Shown here in pieces: positions 17,544 to 25,505 of a DNA stretch of 64,000 nt. Location: contig DATETJ010000009.1 of assembly GCA_035283685.1 (NCBI GenBank), positions 458,925-522,924 on the forward strand, written 5' to 3'. Numbering within the stretch: the first letter of the stretch is position 1; each line of letters begins with the position of its first letter. The DNA is from Candidatus Bathyarchaeia archaeon. Its GTDB lineage: Archaea; Thermoproteota; Bathyarchaeia; Bathyarchaeales; Bathyarchaeaceae. The notes under the pieces are model-generated. The model saw only the letters and a program-made list of their open reading frames with translations, had not been told where the DNA came from and did not search any database. Made by a program: the position numbers and the translations under genes.

Positions 17544-17977
17544 GTGGACAAAGGCTCCTGAACCTCTCTTCTCAACGGGCTTGGCCCCAGTTTTCTAACT
17601 CCCTCAATCATCTCTTTCACAATTCTGGCGAACTTGCCTCCTTCAGAGGCGGAAACCCACTCCAAACGAAGTCTTTGGGGCTCTATGCCTATCTGTGCCA
17701 AGACTTCCTTGAGAAACTTGATCCTCTTCTCGCACGCATAGTTTCCAGTTATGTAGTGACAGTCACCCGGGTGACATCCTGTTATGAGAACGCCGTCTAT
17801 GCCCTGTCGAAACGCCTCCAGAACATGAAGGGGATCGATTCTCCCACTGCACATTGTACGGATAATCCTTATGTTTGTTGGATAGGACATCCTGCCCACG
17901 CCAGCCAAATCTGCACCTGCATAGCTGCACCAGTTACATAGGAATCCGAGGATGCGAGGCTCAAACTTCTCTGTCAC
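17540..17977 (-). CDS. mvhD: MvhD-type [2Fe-2S] electron-transfer subunit
   Basis: MvhD links an electron donor to HdrA. The five expected cysteines are present: FLCNWCSYAGADLAG, MCSGR and GCHPGDCHY. I use a GTG start at 17977, one base after the TGA of the hdrA upstream and preceded by a strong GGGAGGGA site; this gives 145 aa, the family length. The longer frame to 18010 would overlap hdrA by 32 nt. It lies between two HdrA pairs, with no hydrogenase gene nearby. Confidence 0.9.
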   Translation of the reverse strand: MTEKFEPRILGFLCNWCSYAGADLAGVGRMSYPTNIRIIRTMCSGRIDPLHVLEAFRQGIDGVLITGCHPGDCHYITGNYACEKRIKFLKEVLAQIGIEPQRLRLEWVSASEGGKFARIVKEMIEGVRKLGPSPLRREVQEPLST

Positions 17978-17978
17978 T

Positions 17979-19742
17979 TCATATCCCTCCCTTTCGTTCT
18001 TTTTCGGCAAGGGCTACGGAAGGACTGGTAGGCTCCATCAAGAAGGCCGTTTTCACTTCAGCCATTATCTGATCGTCAGTGAAGTGCCTCATTGATATGG
18101 CTCGGCGCAAGCAAGCAGCAGCGCAAACGCCACATCCCTTGCAGAGCGCGTCTACCACAGTTGATTTTCCCTCTTCGATTCTGTGCGCACCGTACGGACA
18201 GAGCTTCTCACACATGCGGCAGCCCACGCATCGATCTGTGTCCACCACTGCCGTTATGGCTTCGGTTCTGACTTTTCTGTTCGCCATCGGAGCCGCGGCT
18301 CTGGATGAAACCGCATAAGCCTGCGATACGCTTTCTCCGATGTCCTTTGGACCGTGAGCCGTGCCGCAGACGTATATTCCGTCTGTTGCGAAGTCAACAG
18401 GCCTTAGTTTGACGTGAGCTTCAAGGAAGAACTCGTCTTGTCCCAAGGGCACCTTAAGTATTTTTTGCAGTTCTTTGGCGCTCTCGTGCTGTACAAGAGG
18501 TGTGGAGAGCACAACCAAGTCGCAGTCGAGTTCCTTTTTTTCGCCCAATAGCGCATGATAAACGCTCACTCTTAGTCTGTTGTCGGGTAGAGGCATCACT
18601 TCGGGGGGTCTCTCCTTGACGTAGTTTATGAATTTGATGTCGGTTTCTCTGGCCCTTCGGTTGTGTTCTTCGTAGTCTTTTCCATAAGTTTGCATATCCT
18701 GATAAATAATGTAAACCTCAGAGTCGGGGTACCATTGTTTTATGATGCCAGCGTTCTTGACGGCAACCATGCAGCATATTCTTGAGCAATAGGCCCTTGG
18801 CGGCTTCTCCTCTCTAGAACCCACACACTGAATCATGGCGACTCTCTGCGGCTTAAAGTATCGGTCCATAGCCGCCTTGCCACTTTGAAAAACCTTCTCC
18901 AAGTCCACTTGCGTTAAAAGGCGGTCATATTCGTCATAGCCATAGTAGCCTGTGGGTTTGAATTCAGTAGCACCTGTGGCAACGATGACTGTGCCAACTT
19001 TGAACTTGCTTTCCTCACCGTTTCTAGAGGCGGTTACTTCAAAGTTGCCAATGTATCCTTCAACATCTTTTATTTTTGTGGAGGTCAGTATTTGGACGTT
19101 CTTGTTTCTTGTTACAGCATTTATGGAAGCTTCCAAAACCTTTGAAGCATCTTCATCTGTTGGATACAACTTGTAGATTTTCCTTAACATACCGCCCAGT
19201 TCAGGTTCAGTTTCCACCAAATACACTTTGAAACCTTGATTCGCCAAGCATTGAGCCGAAGTGATGCCTGAGATGCCTCCGCCTATCACCAAAGCTGAGG
19301 GATCAACTGGCAACTCGGACTCTTGTTGAGGCTTGAGAAAAGAAGCCCTAGCCACAGACATCCGAACTATGTCCTTAGCCTTTTCAGTTGCTTTCTCTGG
19401 CTCACGCATGTGAACCCATGAACAGTGTTCACGAATATTGGCTAACTCGAATAGGTATGGGTTGACGCCCGCGTCAATGCATGCCCCACGAAACAATGGC
19501 TCATGAGTTCGCGGGGTGCATGAGGCAACAACAACGCGGTTCAACTTGTGTTCCTTAATCGCTGCCTTAATCTTGTCTATTCCTTCAGCTGAACACGTGT
19601 AGATGTTGTCTTCAGCGTATGCCACGTTGGGCAAGGATTTGGCGTATTTTGTAACCTGGGGAACATTAACCACGCCCCCTATGTTAATGCCGCATTGACA
19701 GATGAAAACCCCGATTCTCGGTTCTTCTTCTTGCTCGGCCAT
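17979..19742 (-). CDS. hdrA: Long HdrA without the inserted ferredoxin
   Basis: The 587-aa HdrA has the N-terminal cluster domain (FICQCGIN, YTCSAEG, SCTPRTHEPLFR, HCSWVHM), FAD motif VIGGGISG, CVGSREEK...YCSRICC and a C-terminal ferredoxin (CVGCRMCEKLCP; CKGCGVCAAACL). It lacks the ~70-residue inserted ferredoxin that the short HdrA upstream (19745) carries, so the two complement each other. They are 2 nt apart and probably form one flavoprotein complex. The second C-terminal cluster has Leu where Pro usually follows the last Cys, a mild change. Confidence 0.9.
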   Translation of the reverse strand: MAEQEEEPRIGVFICQCGINIGGVVNVPQVTKYAKSLPNVAYAEDNIYTCSAEGIDKIKAAIKEHKLNRVVVASCTPRTHEPLFRGACIDAGVNPYLFELANIREHCSWVHMREPEKATEKAKDIVRMSVARASFLKPQQESELPVDPSALVIGGGISGITSAQCLANQGFKVYLVETEPELGGMLRKIYKLYPTDEDASKVLEASINAVTRNKNVQILTSTKIKDVEGYIGNFEVTASRNGEESKFKVGTVIVATGATEFKPTGYYGYDEYDRLLTQVDLEKVFQSGKAAMDRYFKPQRVAMIQCVGSREEKPPRAYCSRICCMVAVKNAGIIKQWYPDSEVYIIYQDMQTYGKDYEEHNRRARETDIKFINYVKERPPEVMPLPDNRLRVSVYHALLGEKKELDCDLVVLSTPLVQHESAKELQKILKVPLGQDEFFLEAHVKLRPVDFATDGIYVCGTAHGPKDIGESVSQAYAVSSRAAAPMANRKVRTEAITAVVDTDRCVGCRMCEKLCPYGAHRIEEGKSTVVDALCKGCGVCAAACLRRAISMRHFTDDQIMAEVKTAFLMEPTSPSVALAEKERKGGI

Positions 19743-19744
19743 GC

Positions 19745-21064
19745 TCAGTTTCTTCCTTCAATGCGTTGCAGCTGAGCAATCGCTAAGGCTTCGGCTGCTC
19801 TTGCCGCCGCTGCGCTTGCCTGTGCCACCGAGTCAGGGATGTCCTTTGGAGATTGACAATACCCACACACGTATATTCCTGGGACAGCGGAATCTACGGG
19901 GGCGAGCAGCGGATGGACAACCTTGAAGAAGCCGCAGTCGTCAAGTTCGAGTCCCATGATTTCAGCCAGTTTTTTGTTGCCTTTTCTCGGAAGCAAAGCT
20001 GGGCACAAGACGACCAAATCTACATCGTTGAGTGATTTGATCTCCCTAGTGAGTGTGTCATCGTACCATATCGCAAGGTTCTTTGTATCGAGTGCTTCCC
20101 GGATTTCGCCCGGTCGACTTCTTATATATTTGACACCATACTCCTCTCGTGCTCTGTTAACGAATTCTTGGAAGCCTTTTCCAAAGGCTCTCATTTCATT
20201 ATAGAAAATGTAAACGTCAACGTCTGGGGCGTGTTCTCTAATAATTAGCGCCTCTTTTGTGGCGTACATGCAGCAAACACTCGAACAGAACGGTGCACCA
20301 AATTTTCTGGTTCTAGAACCCACACACTGAATGAACGCTATCTTTTTGGGTATGCAACCGTCAGCAGGCCTCAAGAGATGACCGCCCACTGGACCAGACG
20401 CGCAGACCCAACGCTCGAACTCCAACGCGGTCAACACGTTTTTGTGCTTCTTGTAACCGTATTCGACTATCTCCGACGGGTCGTATTGATCGAACCCCGT
20501 GGCAACAATTATAGCACCAACGTTCAACTCAACGTCTGATGGTTGTTGAGAAAAGTCAACTGCTCCTGCCCTGCACACCTTCGCGCAAAGCTTGCAGTCG
20601 ATGCAATTTTCTCTGTCGACTGTCATACATCTGGGCACGGCTTGAGGCATCGGCATGTAGATTGCCTTTCGCATGCCCAAGTTCATGTCAAACTCGCTGG
20701 GAACCTCGACGGGACAGTGCTCAGCGCAAGAGGCGCAGCCAGTGCATTTTGTTTCGTCAACGTATCTGGGCTTTTTCAGGATTTTCACGTGAAAATTGCC
20801 GACTGATCCCTTGACTTCCTTGAGTTCACTGAAGGTGAGCAACTTGATGTTTGGGTGACGGAAGCATTCCATCATCTTGGGCGCTAGGATACAGATTGAA
20901 CAGTCCATTGTTGGAAAAGTCTTGTCCAACTGAGCCATTCTTCCGCCAATTGTAGGCGTCTCCTCCAAAAGGTAAACTTGGAACCCTCGCCCAGCGAGAT
21001 CAAGTGAGGACTGTATCCCGGCGATTCCGCCGCCTATGACTAAGACTGAGGGCTTTTCACTCAT
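19745..21064 (-). CDS. hdrA: Short HdrA (FAD plus inserted ferredoxin)
   Basis: The 439-aa protein begins at VLVIGGGIAGIQSS and has DCSICILAPKM, inserted ferredoxin CTGCASCAEHCP with CIDCKLCAKVC, and CVGSRTRK...FCSSVCC. The N- and C-terminal cluster domains of full HdrA are absent. It overlaps the MvhD-HdrD fusion upstream by 4 nt and sits 2 nt before the long HdrA at 17979. This order (fusion, short, long, MvhD) suggests a complete electron-transfer complex encoded by 17540-22686. Confidence 0.9.
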   Translation of the reverse strand: MSEKPSVLVIGGGIAGIQSSLDLAGRGFQVYLLEETPTIGGRMAQLDKTFPTMDCSICILAPKMMECFRHPNIKLLTFSELKEVKGSVGNFHVKILKKPRYVDETKCTGCASCAEHCPVEVPSEFDMNLGMRKAIYMPMPQAVPRCMTVDRENCIDCKLCAKVCRAGAVDFSQQPSDVELNVGAIIVATGFDQYDPSEIVEYGYKKHKNVLTALEFERWVCASGPVGGHLLRPADGCIPKKIAFIQCVGSRTRKFGAPFCSSVCCMYATKEALIIREHAPDVDVYIFYNEMRAFGKGFQEFVNRAREEYGVKYIRSRPGEIREALDTKNLAIWYDDTLTREIKSLNDVDLVVLCPALLPRKGNKKLAEIMGLELDDCGFFKVVHPLLAPVDSAVPGIYVCGYCQSPKDIPDSVAQASAAAARAAEALAIAQLQRIEGRN

Positions 21065-22686
21065 TTCTTAACCATCTCCATTGACGTGGGCATTAGATTC
21101 ATTGCCTTGGCGACTAGGACGGAGAGATCTATGGTTTCTATGTCCACTTCTTTTCTGTCCACGGGCAGTTTCTCGCTTAGGGCGCAGTTCAAGTGGATCT
21201 GGCATTTTGGACACGCTGTGACCAGCATATCGGCCTTGGTGTTCTTCGCCTCGGTCAGTCTCTCTATCTGCATCTGTTTTGAATGTCTGCCGCAGCCCAT
21301 CCAAGTGCTCACACCGCAGCAGATGGCGTTTTCTCGGTTTCTCTCCATCTCAACAAGTTCGATGCCTGGAATACGTGTTAGAACTTTGCGAGGAGAATCA
21401 TATACGCCCATGTGTCTGCCAAGCCTACACGGGTCCTGATAAGATACTTTTTTGTCCAGCTTCACAGCAAACTTAATCCTGTCCTTGTCAATTAAGTCGG
21501 CGAGAAATTCAGATGCGTGCAAGACCTCGAATTTTTGCGTGCCCAAGAATTCTGTGTAACCCTGTTTGAGTGTTCTGTAGCATTCTGGGCAGGTTGTCAC
21601 AACTGTGGATACGCCGCTCTTTGTGATGTCAGCCGCATTTATCTTGGCTAACTGGGCAAAGCTGGCCAAGTCGCCTGCAAATGATAGGTCGTGTCCGCAG
21701 CATTTCTCGTTCTCTAAGACCACTGGTTTTATTCCCACTGCGTTCATGACCTTCATCATGCTTTGGGCGATTTCGATGTTCCGTACGCCGATGTCGTCGA
21801 AGATGGCGTTGAAGTAAGGTAGGCAGCCGACGTAGTACAGAATGTCTCCTGTCTTGGCAATTTCTGCTTCTTGGGGAATCCAGCCAAGGCGATTCTGTTT
21901 TGTTTTGGGGTTTGCCATTAATCTTGACAGAGAATGCAAGACTCCTTCATGGGAGCATTTGCCAAAAATGCCTTTGGTGGCTGCTTTCGCCCTGCAGCTG
22001 CGAATGAGTTCGTCGTACTCTATGTCTAATGGGCAGCGTTGGCGGCAGAGATAGCATGTCAGGCAGGACCATAAGCCTTTGTCTGTCAGCACCGTGTCTT
22101 CGAGGCCCATCAATGCTTTTTCTACTGCCAAACGCGGAGAATAGGCGGGGTCGAGCCGCGTTATTGGGCAGCTGCTTGAGCATTTGCCGCATTCTTGGCA
22201 ATAGAGCGCTTTTGTTCTCTTTAGGAGATCATGGACCGATTCGACTTCATTGGGCTGCAGAGGGACAAGATGGGCTTCTTTGCCGATCTGGCTTGGTCCC
22301 TTGCTTCTTAATTTTTCAGTGAAATCCTTGATTACGGATGCAAATTTTTCTCCTTCAGCTGCAGAAATCCATTCCAATCGAAGTCGGTCAGAGCCAATTC
22401 CAAGCAGGTCTAACAATTTCTTAGTTTTGTCAATTCTCTTCTCAGCATGCTGGTTTCCAGACCTGTAATGACAGTCGCCTGGATGGCAGCCCGCGACTAA
22501 AACTCCGTCTGCGCCGTTCTCGAAAGCGTTCAGTATGAAGACTGGTTCTACTCTGCCGCTACACATAACTCGGATTATTCTGATATTTGTTGGGTAGGAT
22601 AGTCGGCTGGTTCCAGCTAGGTCGGCGCCTGCGTAGCCACACCAGTTACAGAGAAATCCAACGATTTTGGGGTTGTACTCTGGCAC
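21061..22686 (-). CDS. MvhD-HdrD (HdrC+HdrB-like) three-part fusion
   Basis: The 541-aa protein joins three modules. Residues ~1-145 are a complete MvhD (LCNWCGYAGADLAG, MCSGR, GCHPGDCHY). Residues ~160-225 are an HdrC-like ferredoxin (CQECGKCSSSCP, CLTCYLCRQRCP). Residues ~275-520 are two CCG domains (YVGC...KCCGHD...CPEC; DPCRLGRH...CCGVST...CPKC). HdrC fused to HdrB is the HdrD layout; adding MvhD makes a single chain carrying electrons from donor side to disulfide site, bypassing separate HdrC and HdrB. GTG start at 22686 after GGAGGAATT. The second CCG domain resembles those of Fe-S oxidoreductases such as GlpC or LutA, so the substrate is uncertain. Confidence 0.88.
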   Translation of the reverse strand: MPEYNPKIVGFLCNWCGYAGADLAGTSRLSYPTNIRIIRVMCSGRVEPVFILNAFENGADGVLVAGCHPGDCHYRSGNQHAEKRIDKTKKLLDLLGIGSDRLRLEWISAAEGEKFASVIKDFTEKLRSKGPSQIGKEAHLVPLQPNEVESVHDLLKRTKALYCQECGKCSSSCPITRLDPAYSPRLAVEKALMGLEDTVLTDKGLWSCLTCYLCRQRCPLDIEYDELIRSCRAKAATKGIFGKCSHEGVLHSLSRLMANPKTKQNRLGWIPQEAEIAKTGDILYYVGCLPYFNAIFDDIGVRNIEIAQSMMKVMNAVGIKPVVLENEKCCGHDLSFAGDLASFAQLAKINAADITKSGVSTVVTTCPECYRTLKQGYTEFLGTQKFEVLHASEFLADLIDKDRIKFAVKLDKKVSYQDPCRLGRHMGVYDSPRKVLTRIPGIELVEMERNRENAICCGVSTWMGCGRHSKQMQIERLTEAKNTKADMLVTACPKCQIHLNCALSEKLPVDRKEVDIETIDLSVLVAKAMNLMPTSMEMVKK

Positions 22687-22708
22687 CAGTCAATTCCTCC
22701 TGATCCTT

Positions 22709-24622
22709 CTAGCCTATTGCAGCCTCCACCATGGCGTTGACCTGTCCCTCAGTGAAGTGCTTCATGGTAATGGCTCCTGTCGGGCATGTGACTGAACACG
22801 TTCCGCATCCTTTGCAGGAGATTTCGTTTATTCTGGCGCTCACAACCCGAGGAGCGACTTCCACGAGTTCGATGGCCTTGAACTCGCAAACTTCCTCACA
22901 TCTGCCGCATCCACGGCACAAGTCGGGGTTGACCCAGGCTGTAATGGCTTCGGTTCTCATCTTTTTGTTGGCCATGAGTATTGCGGCTCGAGCGGCTGCT
23001 GCCTTGGCGGAAACTATGGACTCGGGAACATCCTTTGGCCCCGTTGCCGCTCCAGCCAAGAAAATGCCATCCATCTGAGTGTCAACTGGCCTAAGCTTCA
23101 GGTGAGCCTCCATCAAGAAGCCGTCTTGGCTCAATGGTATTTTCAGGGTTCGCGCCAGTATGACGGAGTCCTTATGTGGGATAAGCGGTGTTGACAACAC
23201 TACCCAGTCGCTGATAAGCTTTACCTCGTGAGCTGCAAGCATGTCGTAAACGGCAACCAGCAACTTCTTATCGGGAGTTTCTGAGATCTCTGGTCCTGCT
23301 TCTTCAATGAACTTTATGAATTTGACTTCGAGGTCTCTTGCCTTTGAGTAGAAGTCTTCGTATTCCTTGTAAACTCGGAGGTCGCTGTACAATATGATGA
23401 CATCGGTCTTAGGCGACATTTCCTTGATTAGTATAGCGTTCTTGATAGCATTCATGCAACAGATTCGGGAGCAGTAGGGCCAGCCCTCCTCCTTCCTCGC
23501 CTTGAGAATCTTTCTCAATATGCGCGAGGTGTCAGACATGGCGAAGGCTTCGAGTTCGTAAGCCCTGATTTCGCCCTTCCTTGAGCCGACACACTGTATC
23601 ATTACTACTCGTTCGGGATTCTCAATTGCCCCTTTGCTGAGTAGCTGATCCATTTCTAATTGTGTTACAACTCTATCATAAAGTCCATATTGGTAGAGAC
23701 CTTCAGGCGGTCGATAGTTTAAGGCGCCGCAGGCAACAATAATTGTGCCCACTTCGAACCCGAAGTTCTCTCCGTTTCGAGCCGCTGTAACTTTGAAGTT
23801 TCCAACGTAACCCTTGACATCAGTTACTGTTGTTGAAGTCAACAGCTGAACATTCTTGTGAGTTTTCGCGGCTTCACGGGTTGGATTCAGAATATCTGAC
23901 GTGTTCTGCATGGTAGGATAAAGCTGGTGTAACCTTCGTAGGTTGCCGCCAAGTTCGGGTTCTTTTTCAACCAAATAAACCTTGAAGCCTTGATCTGCTA
24001 GGCTGAGCGTCGCAGTTAACCCTGCTATGCCACCGCCGATGACGAGGCATGAGTCCTTTATGTCTATCTCCGGCTCTTCCTGAGGGAGTAGCCAAGCCGC
24101 CCTTGCGACAGCCATCCGAACAATGTCTTTAGCCTTTTCTGTTGCTGCTTCCGGTTCGTGAGCGTGAACCCAGCTGCACTGCTCGCGGATGTTGGCCATC
24201 TCGAAAAGATACTTGTTCAATCCTGCTTCAACGCAGGCCGATCTGAATAACGGTTCATGTGTCCTAGGCGTGCATGACGCTACAATAACTCGGTTTAGAT
24301 TGTGAATCTTTACTGCTTCTTTTATTTTGGCTAACCCTGCCTCTGAGCACGTATAGATGTTGTCTTCGCTGTAAGCCACGTTCGGCAACGTTCTGGCGTA
24401 GTCCACAACGGCTGGAACGTTGACCACACCGCCAATGTTAATGCCACAGTGACAAACGAAAACTCCGATTCTCGGCTCTTCTCCCTCTTTCCAGGCTTTT
24501 GGCACAGGCTTAAAAGGCGTAGGCAGCCGCCTAGGTGGCTCGGGAACAAGAACTGGTTTCTTTGCAGTGCGCTTTCTAGGTTTGGCAGCTCGTTTTCGTT
24601 CGCGCCGACTCGTTTGTGACAT
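22709..24622 (-). CDS. hdrA: Long HdrA with a basic N-terminal extension
   Basis: The 637-aa HdrA has the usual N-terminal cluster domain (FVCHCGIN), FAD motif VIGGGIAGL, PYCSRICC and C-terminal ferredoxin (CRGCGRCEEVC; CKGCGTCSVTCP), and lacks the inserted ferredoxin. Two oddities stand out. The first ~50 residues are a Lys/Arg/Pro-rich tail (RRERKRAAKPRKRTAKK...) seen in no other HdrA here. There is also a ~30-residue insertion between CVGSRKGEIRA and PYCSRICC, shared only with the HdrA at 25506. Unlike the other long HdrAs it has no short partner directly upstream; it follows two MvhD genes. Confidence 0.88.
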   Translation of the reverse strand: MSQTSRRERKRAAKPRKRTAKKPVLVPEPPRRLPTPFKPVPKAWKEGEEPRIGVFVCHCGINIGGVVNVPAVVDYARTLPNVAYSEDNIYTCSEAGLAKIKEAVKIHNLNRVIVASCTPRTHEPLFRSACVEAGLNKYLFEMANIREQCSWVHAHEPEAATEKAKDIVRMAVARAAWLLPQEEPEIDIKDSCLVIGGGIAGLTATLSLADQGFKVYLVEKEPELGGNLRRLHQLYPTMQNTSDILNPTREAAKTHKNVQLLTSTTVTDVKGYVGNFKVTAARNGENFGFEVGTIIVACGALNYRPPEGLYQYGLYDRVVTQLEMDQLLSKGAIENPERVVMIQCVGSRKGEIRAYELEAFAMSDTSRILRKILKARKEEGWPYCSRICCMNAIKNAILIKEMSPKTDVIILYSDLRVYKEYEDFYSKARDLEVKFIKFIEEAGPEISETPDKKLLVAVYDMLAAHEVKLISDWVVLSTPLIPHKDSVILARTLKIPLSQDGFLMEAHLKLRPVDTQMDGIFLAGAATGPKDVPESIVSAKAAAARAAILMANKKMRTEAITAWVNPDLCRGCGRCEEVCEFKAIELVEVAPRVVSARINEISCKGCGTCSVTCPTGAITMKHFTEGQVNAMVEAAIG

Positions 24623-24626
24623 GTTT

Positions 24627-25076
24627 CTACCTCGGCTTGAACGGGTTCGGACCTATCTTCTTGAGTTCCTCGGTCATTTCCCGAACGACTCTGGCGAACT
24701 TCTCTCCCTCGCCGCTTGAAACCCACTCCAGACGCAGGCGATCAACTTCGATGCCCATGTCTTCCATCATTACTCGAAGGGCTTCAGCGCGTCGTTCTGT
24801 TTTCAAGTTTCCGTCAGTGTAGTGGCAGTCTCCCGGATGGCAACCTGCTATGAGCACGCCATCGATACCCTTGGACAACGCGTCCATAACCAAAGCTGGA
24901 TGAACCATGCCTGAGCACATGACACGTATTATCCGTATGTTGGTGGGGTATGAGATTCGAGCCGTGCCAGCCAGGTCAGCGCCGGCATAAGAGCACCAGT
25001 TGCAGCAGAAAGCCAGAATTAGAGGCTCGAACTCCGATTCGGCTTCTGTCATACAAGTTCCCAGCTTATCATTCAT
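24627..25076 (-). CDS. mvhD: MvhD-type subunit, second of a tandem pair
   Basis: The 149-aa protein has all MvhD cysteines (FCCNWCSYAGADLAG, MCSGM, GCHPGDCHY). It overlaps the other mvhD at 25073 as ATGA. Two adjacent MvhDs followed by the HdrA at 22709 suggest each serves a different HdrA: this one with 22709, its neighbour with 25506/27291. The start at 25076 is set by the overlap; an internal ATG (MTEAESEFEP) nine codons in would give the more usual length. Confidence 0.88.
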   Translation of the reverse strand: MNDKLGTCMTEAESEFEPLILAFCCNWCSYAGADLAGTARISYPTNIRIIRVMCSGMVHPALVMDALSKGIDGVLIAGCHPGDCHYTDGNLKTERRAEALRVMMEDMGIEVDRLRLEWVSSGEGEKFARVVREMTEELKKIGPNPFKPR

Positions 25077-25504
25077 GCTTTTCTTAACGGATTCGGACCG
25101 AGTTGTTTGATTCTCTGCGTCGTGTCTCGAATAAGAGCCGCGAATTTTTCACCTTCACCCGCAGAAATCCATTCCAATCTTAGCCTTTCTGCTTCAATTC
25201 CCAGGTGACCAAGCGCATCTTTAAGAAATGCGAATCGCCTTTCCATCATGTAGTTTCCTTGAACATAATGACAGTCGCCTGGATGACAACCAGTTATGAG
25301 CACGCCATCAGCTCCCCATCTGAACGCTGAGAGAATGAATGTTGGGTCCAGTCGCCCGCTGCACATAACACGGATGATTTTCACATTGGTGGGATATTCG
25401 AAGCGGCTCGTCCCGGCCAAGTCTGCGCCAGCATAAGAGCACCAGTTGCAGCAGAAGGCCAAGATCACAGGTTCGAATTCTTCCTCAACTTTCACTTCTT
25501 CCAT
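25073..25504 (-). CDS. mvhD: MvhD-type subunit, first of a tandem pair
   Basis: The 143-aa protein has the five cysteines (FCCNWCSYAGADLAG, MCSGR, GCHPGDCHY). Its first codons follow the stop of the long HdrA at 25506 with a 1-nt gap, so it is tightly coupled to it. It is close in sequence to the MvhD at 24627 (shared LAFCCNWCSYAGADLAG), consistent with tandem duplication. It presumably passes electrons to HdrA from a donor not encoded in this operon. Confidence 0.9.
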   Translation of the reverse strand: MEEVKVEEEFEPVILAFCCNWCSYAGADLAGTSRFEYPTNVKIIRVMCSGRLDPTFILSAFRWGADGVLITGCHPGDCHYVQGNYMMERRFAFLKDALGHLGIEAERLRLEWISAGEGEKFAALIRDTTQRIKQLGPNPLRKA

Positions 25505-25505
25505 C

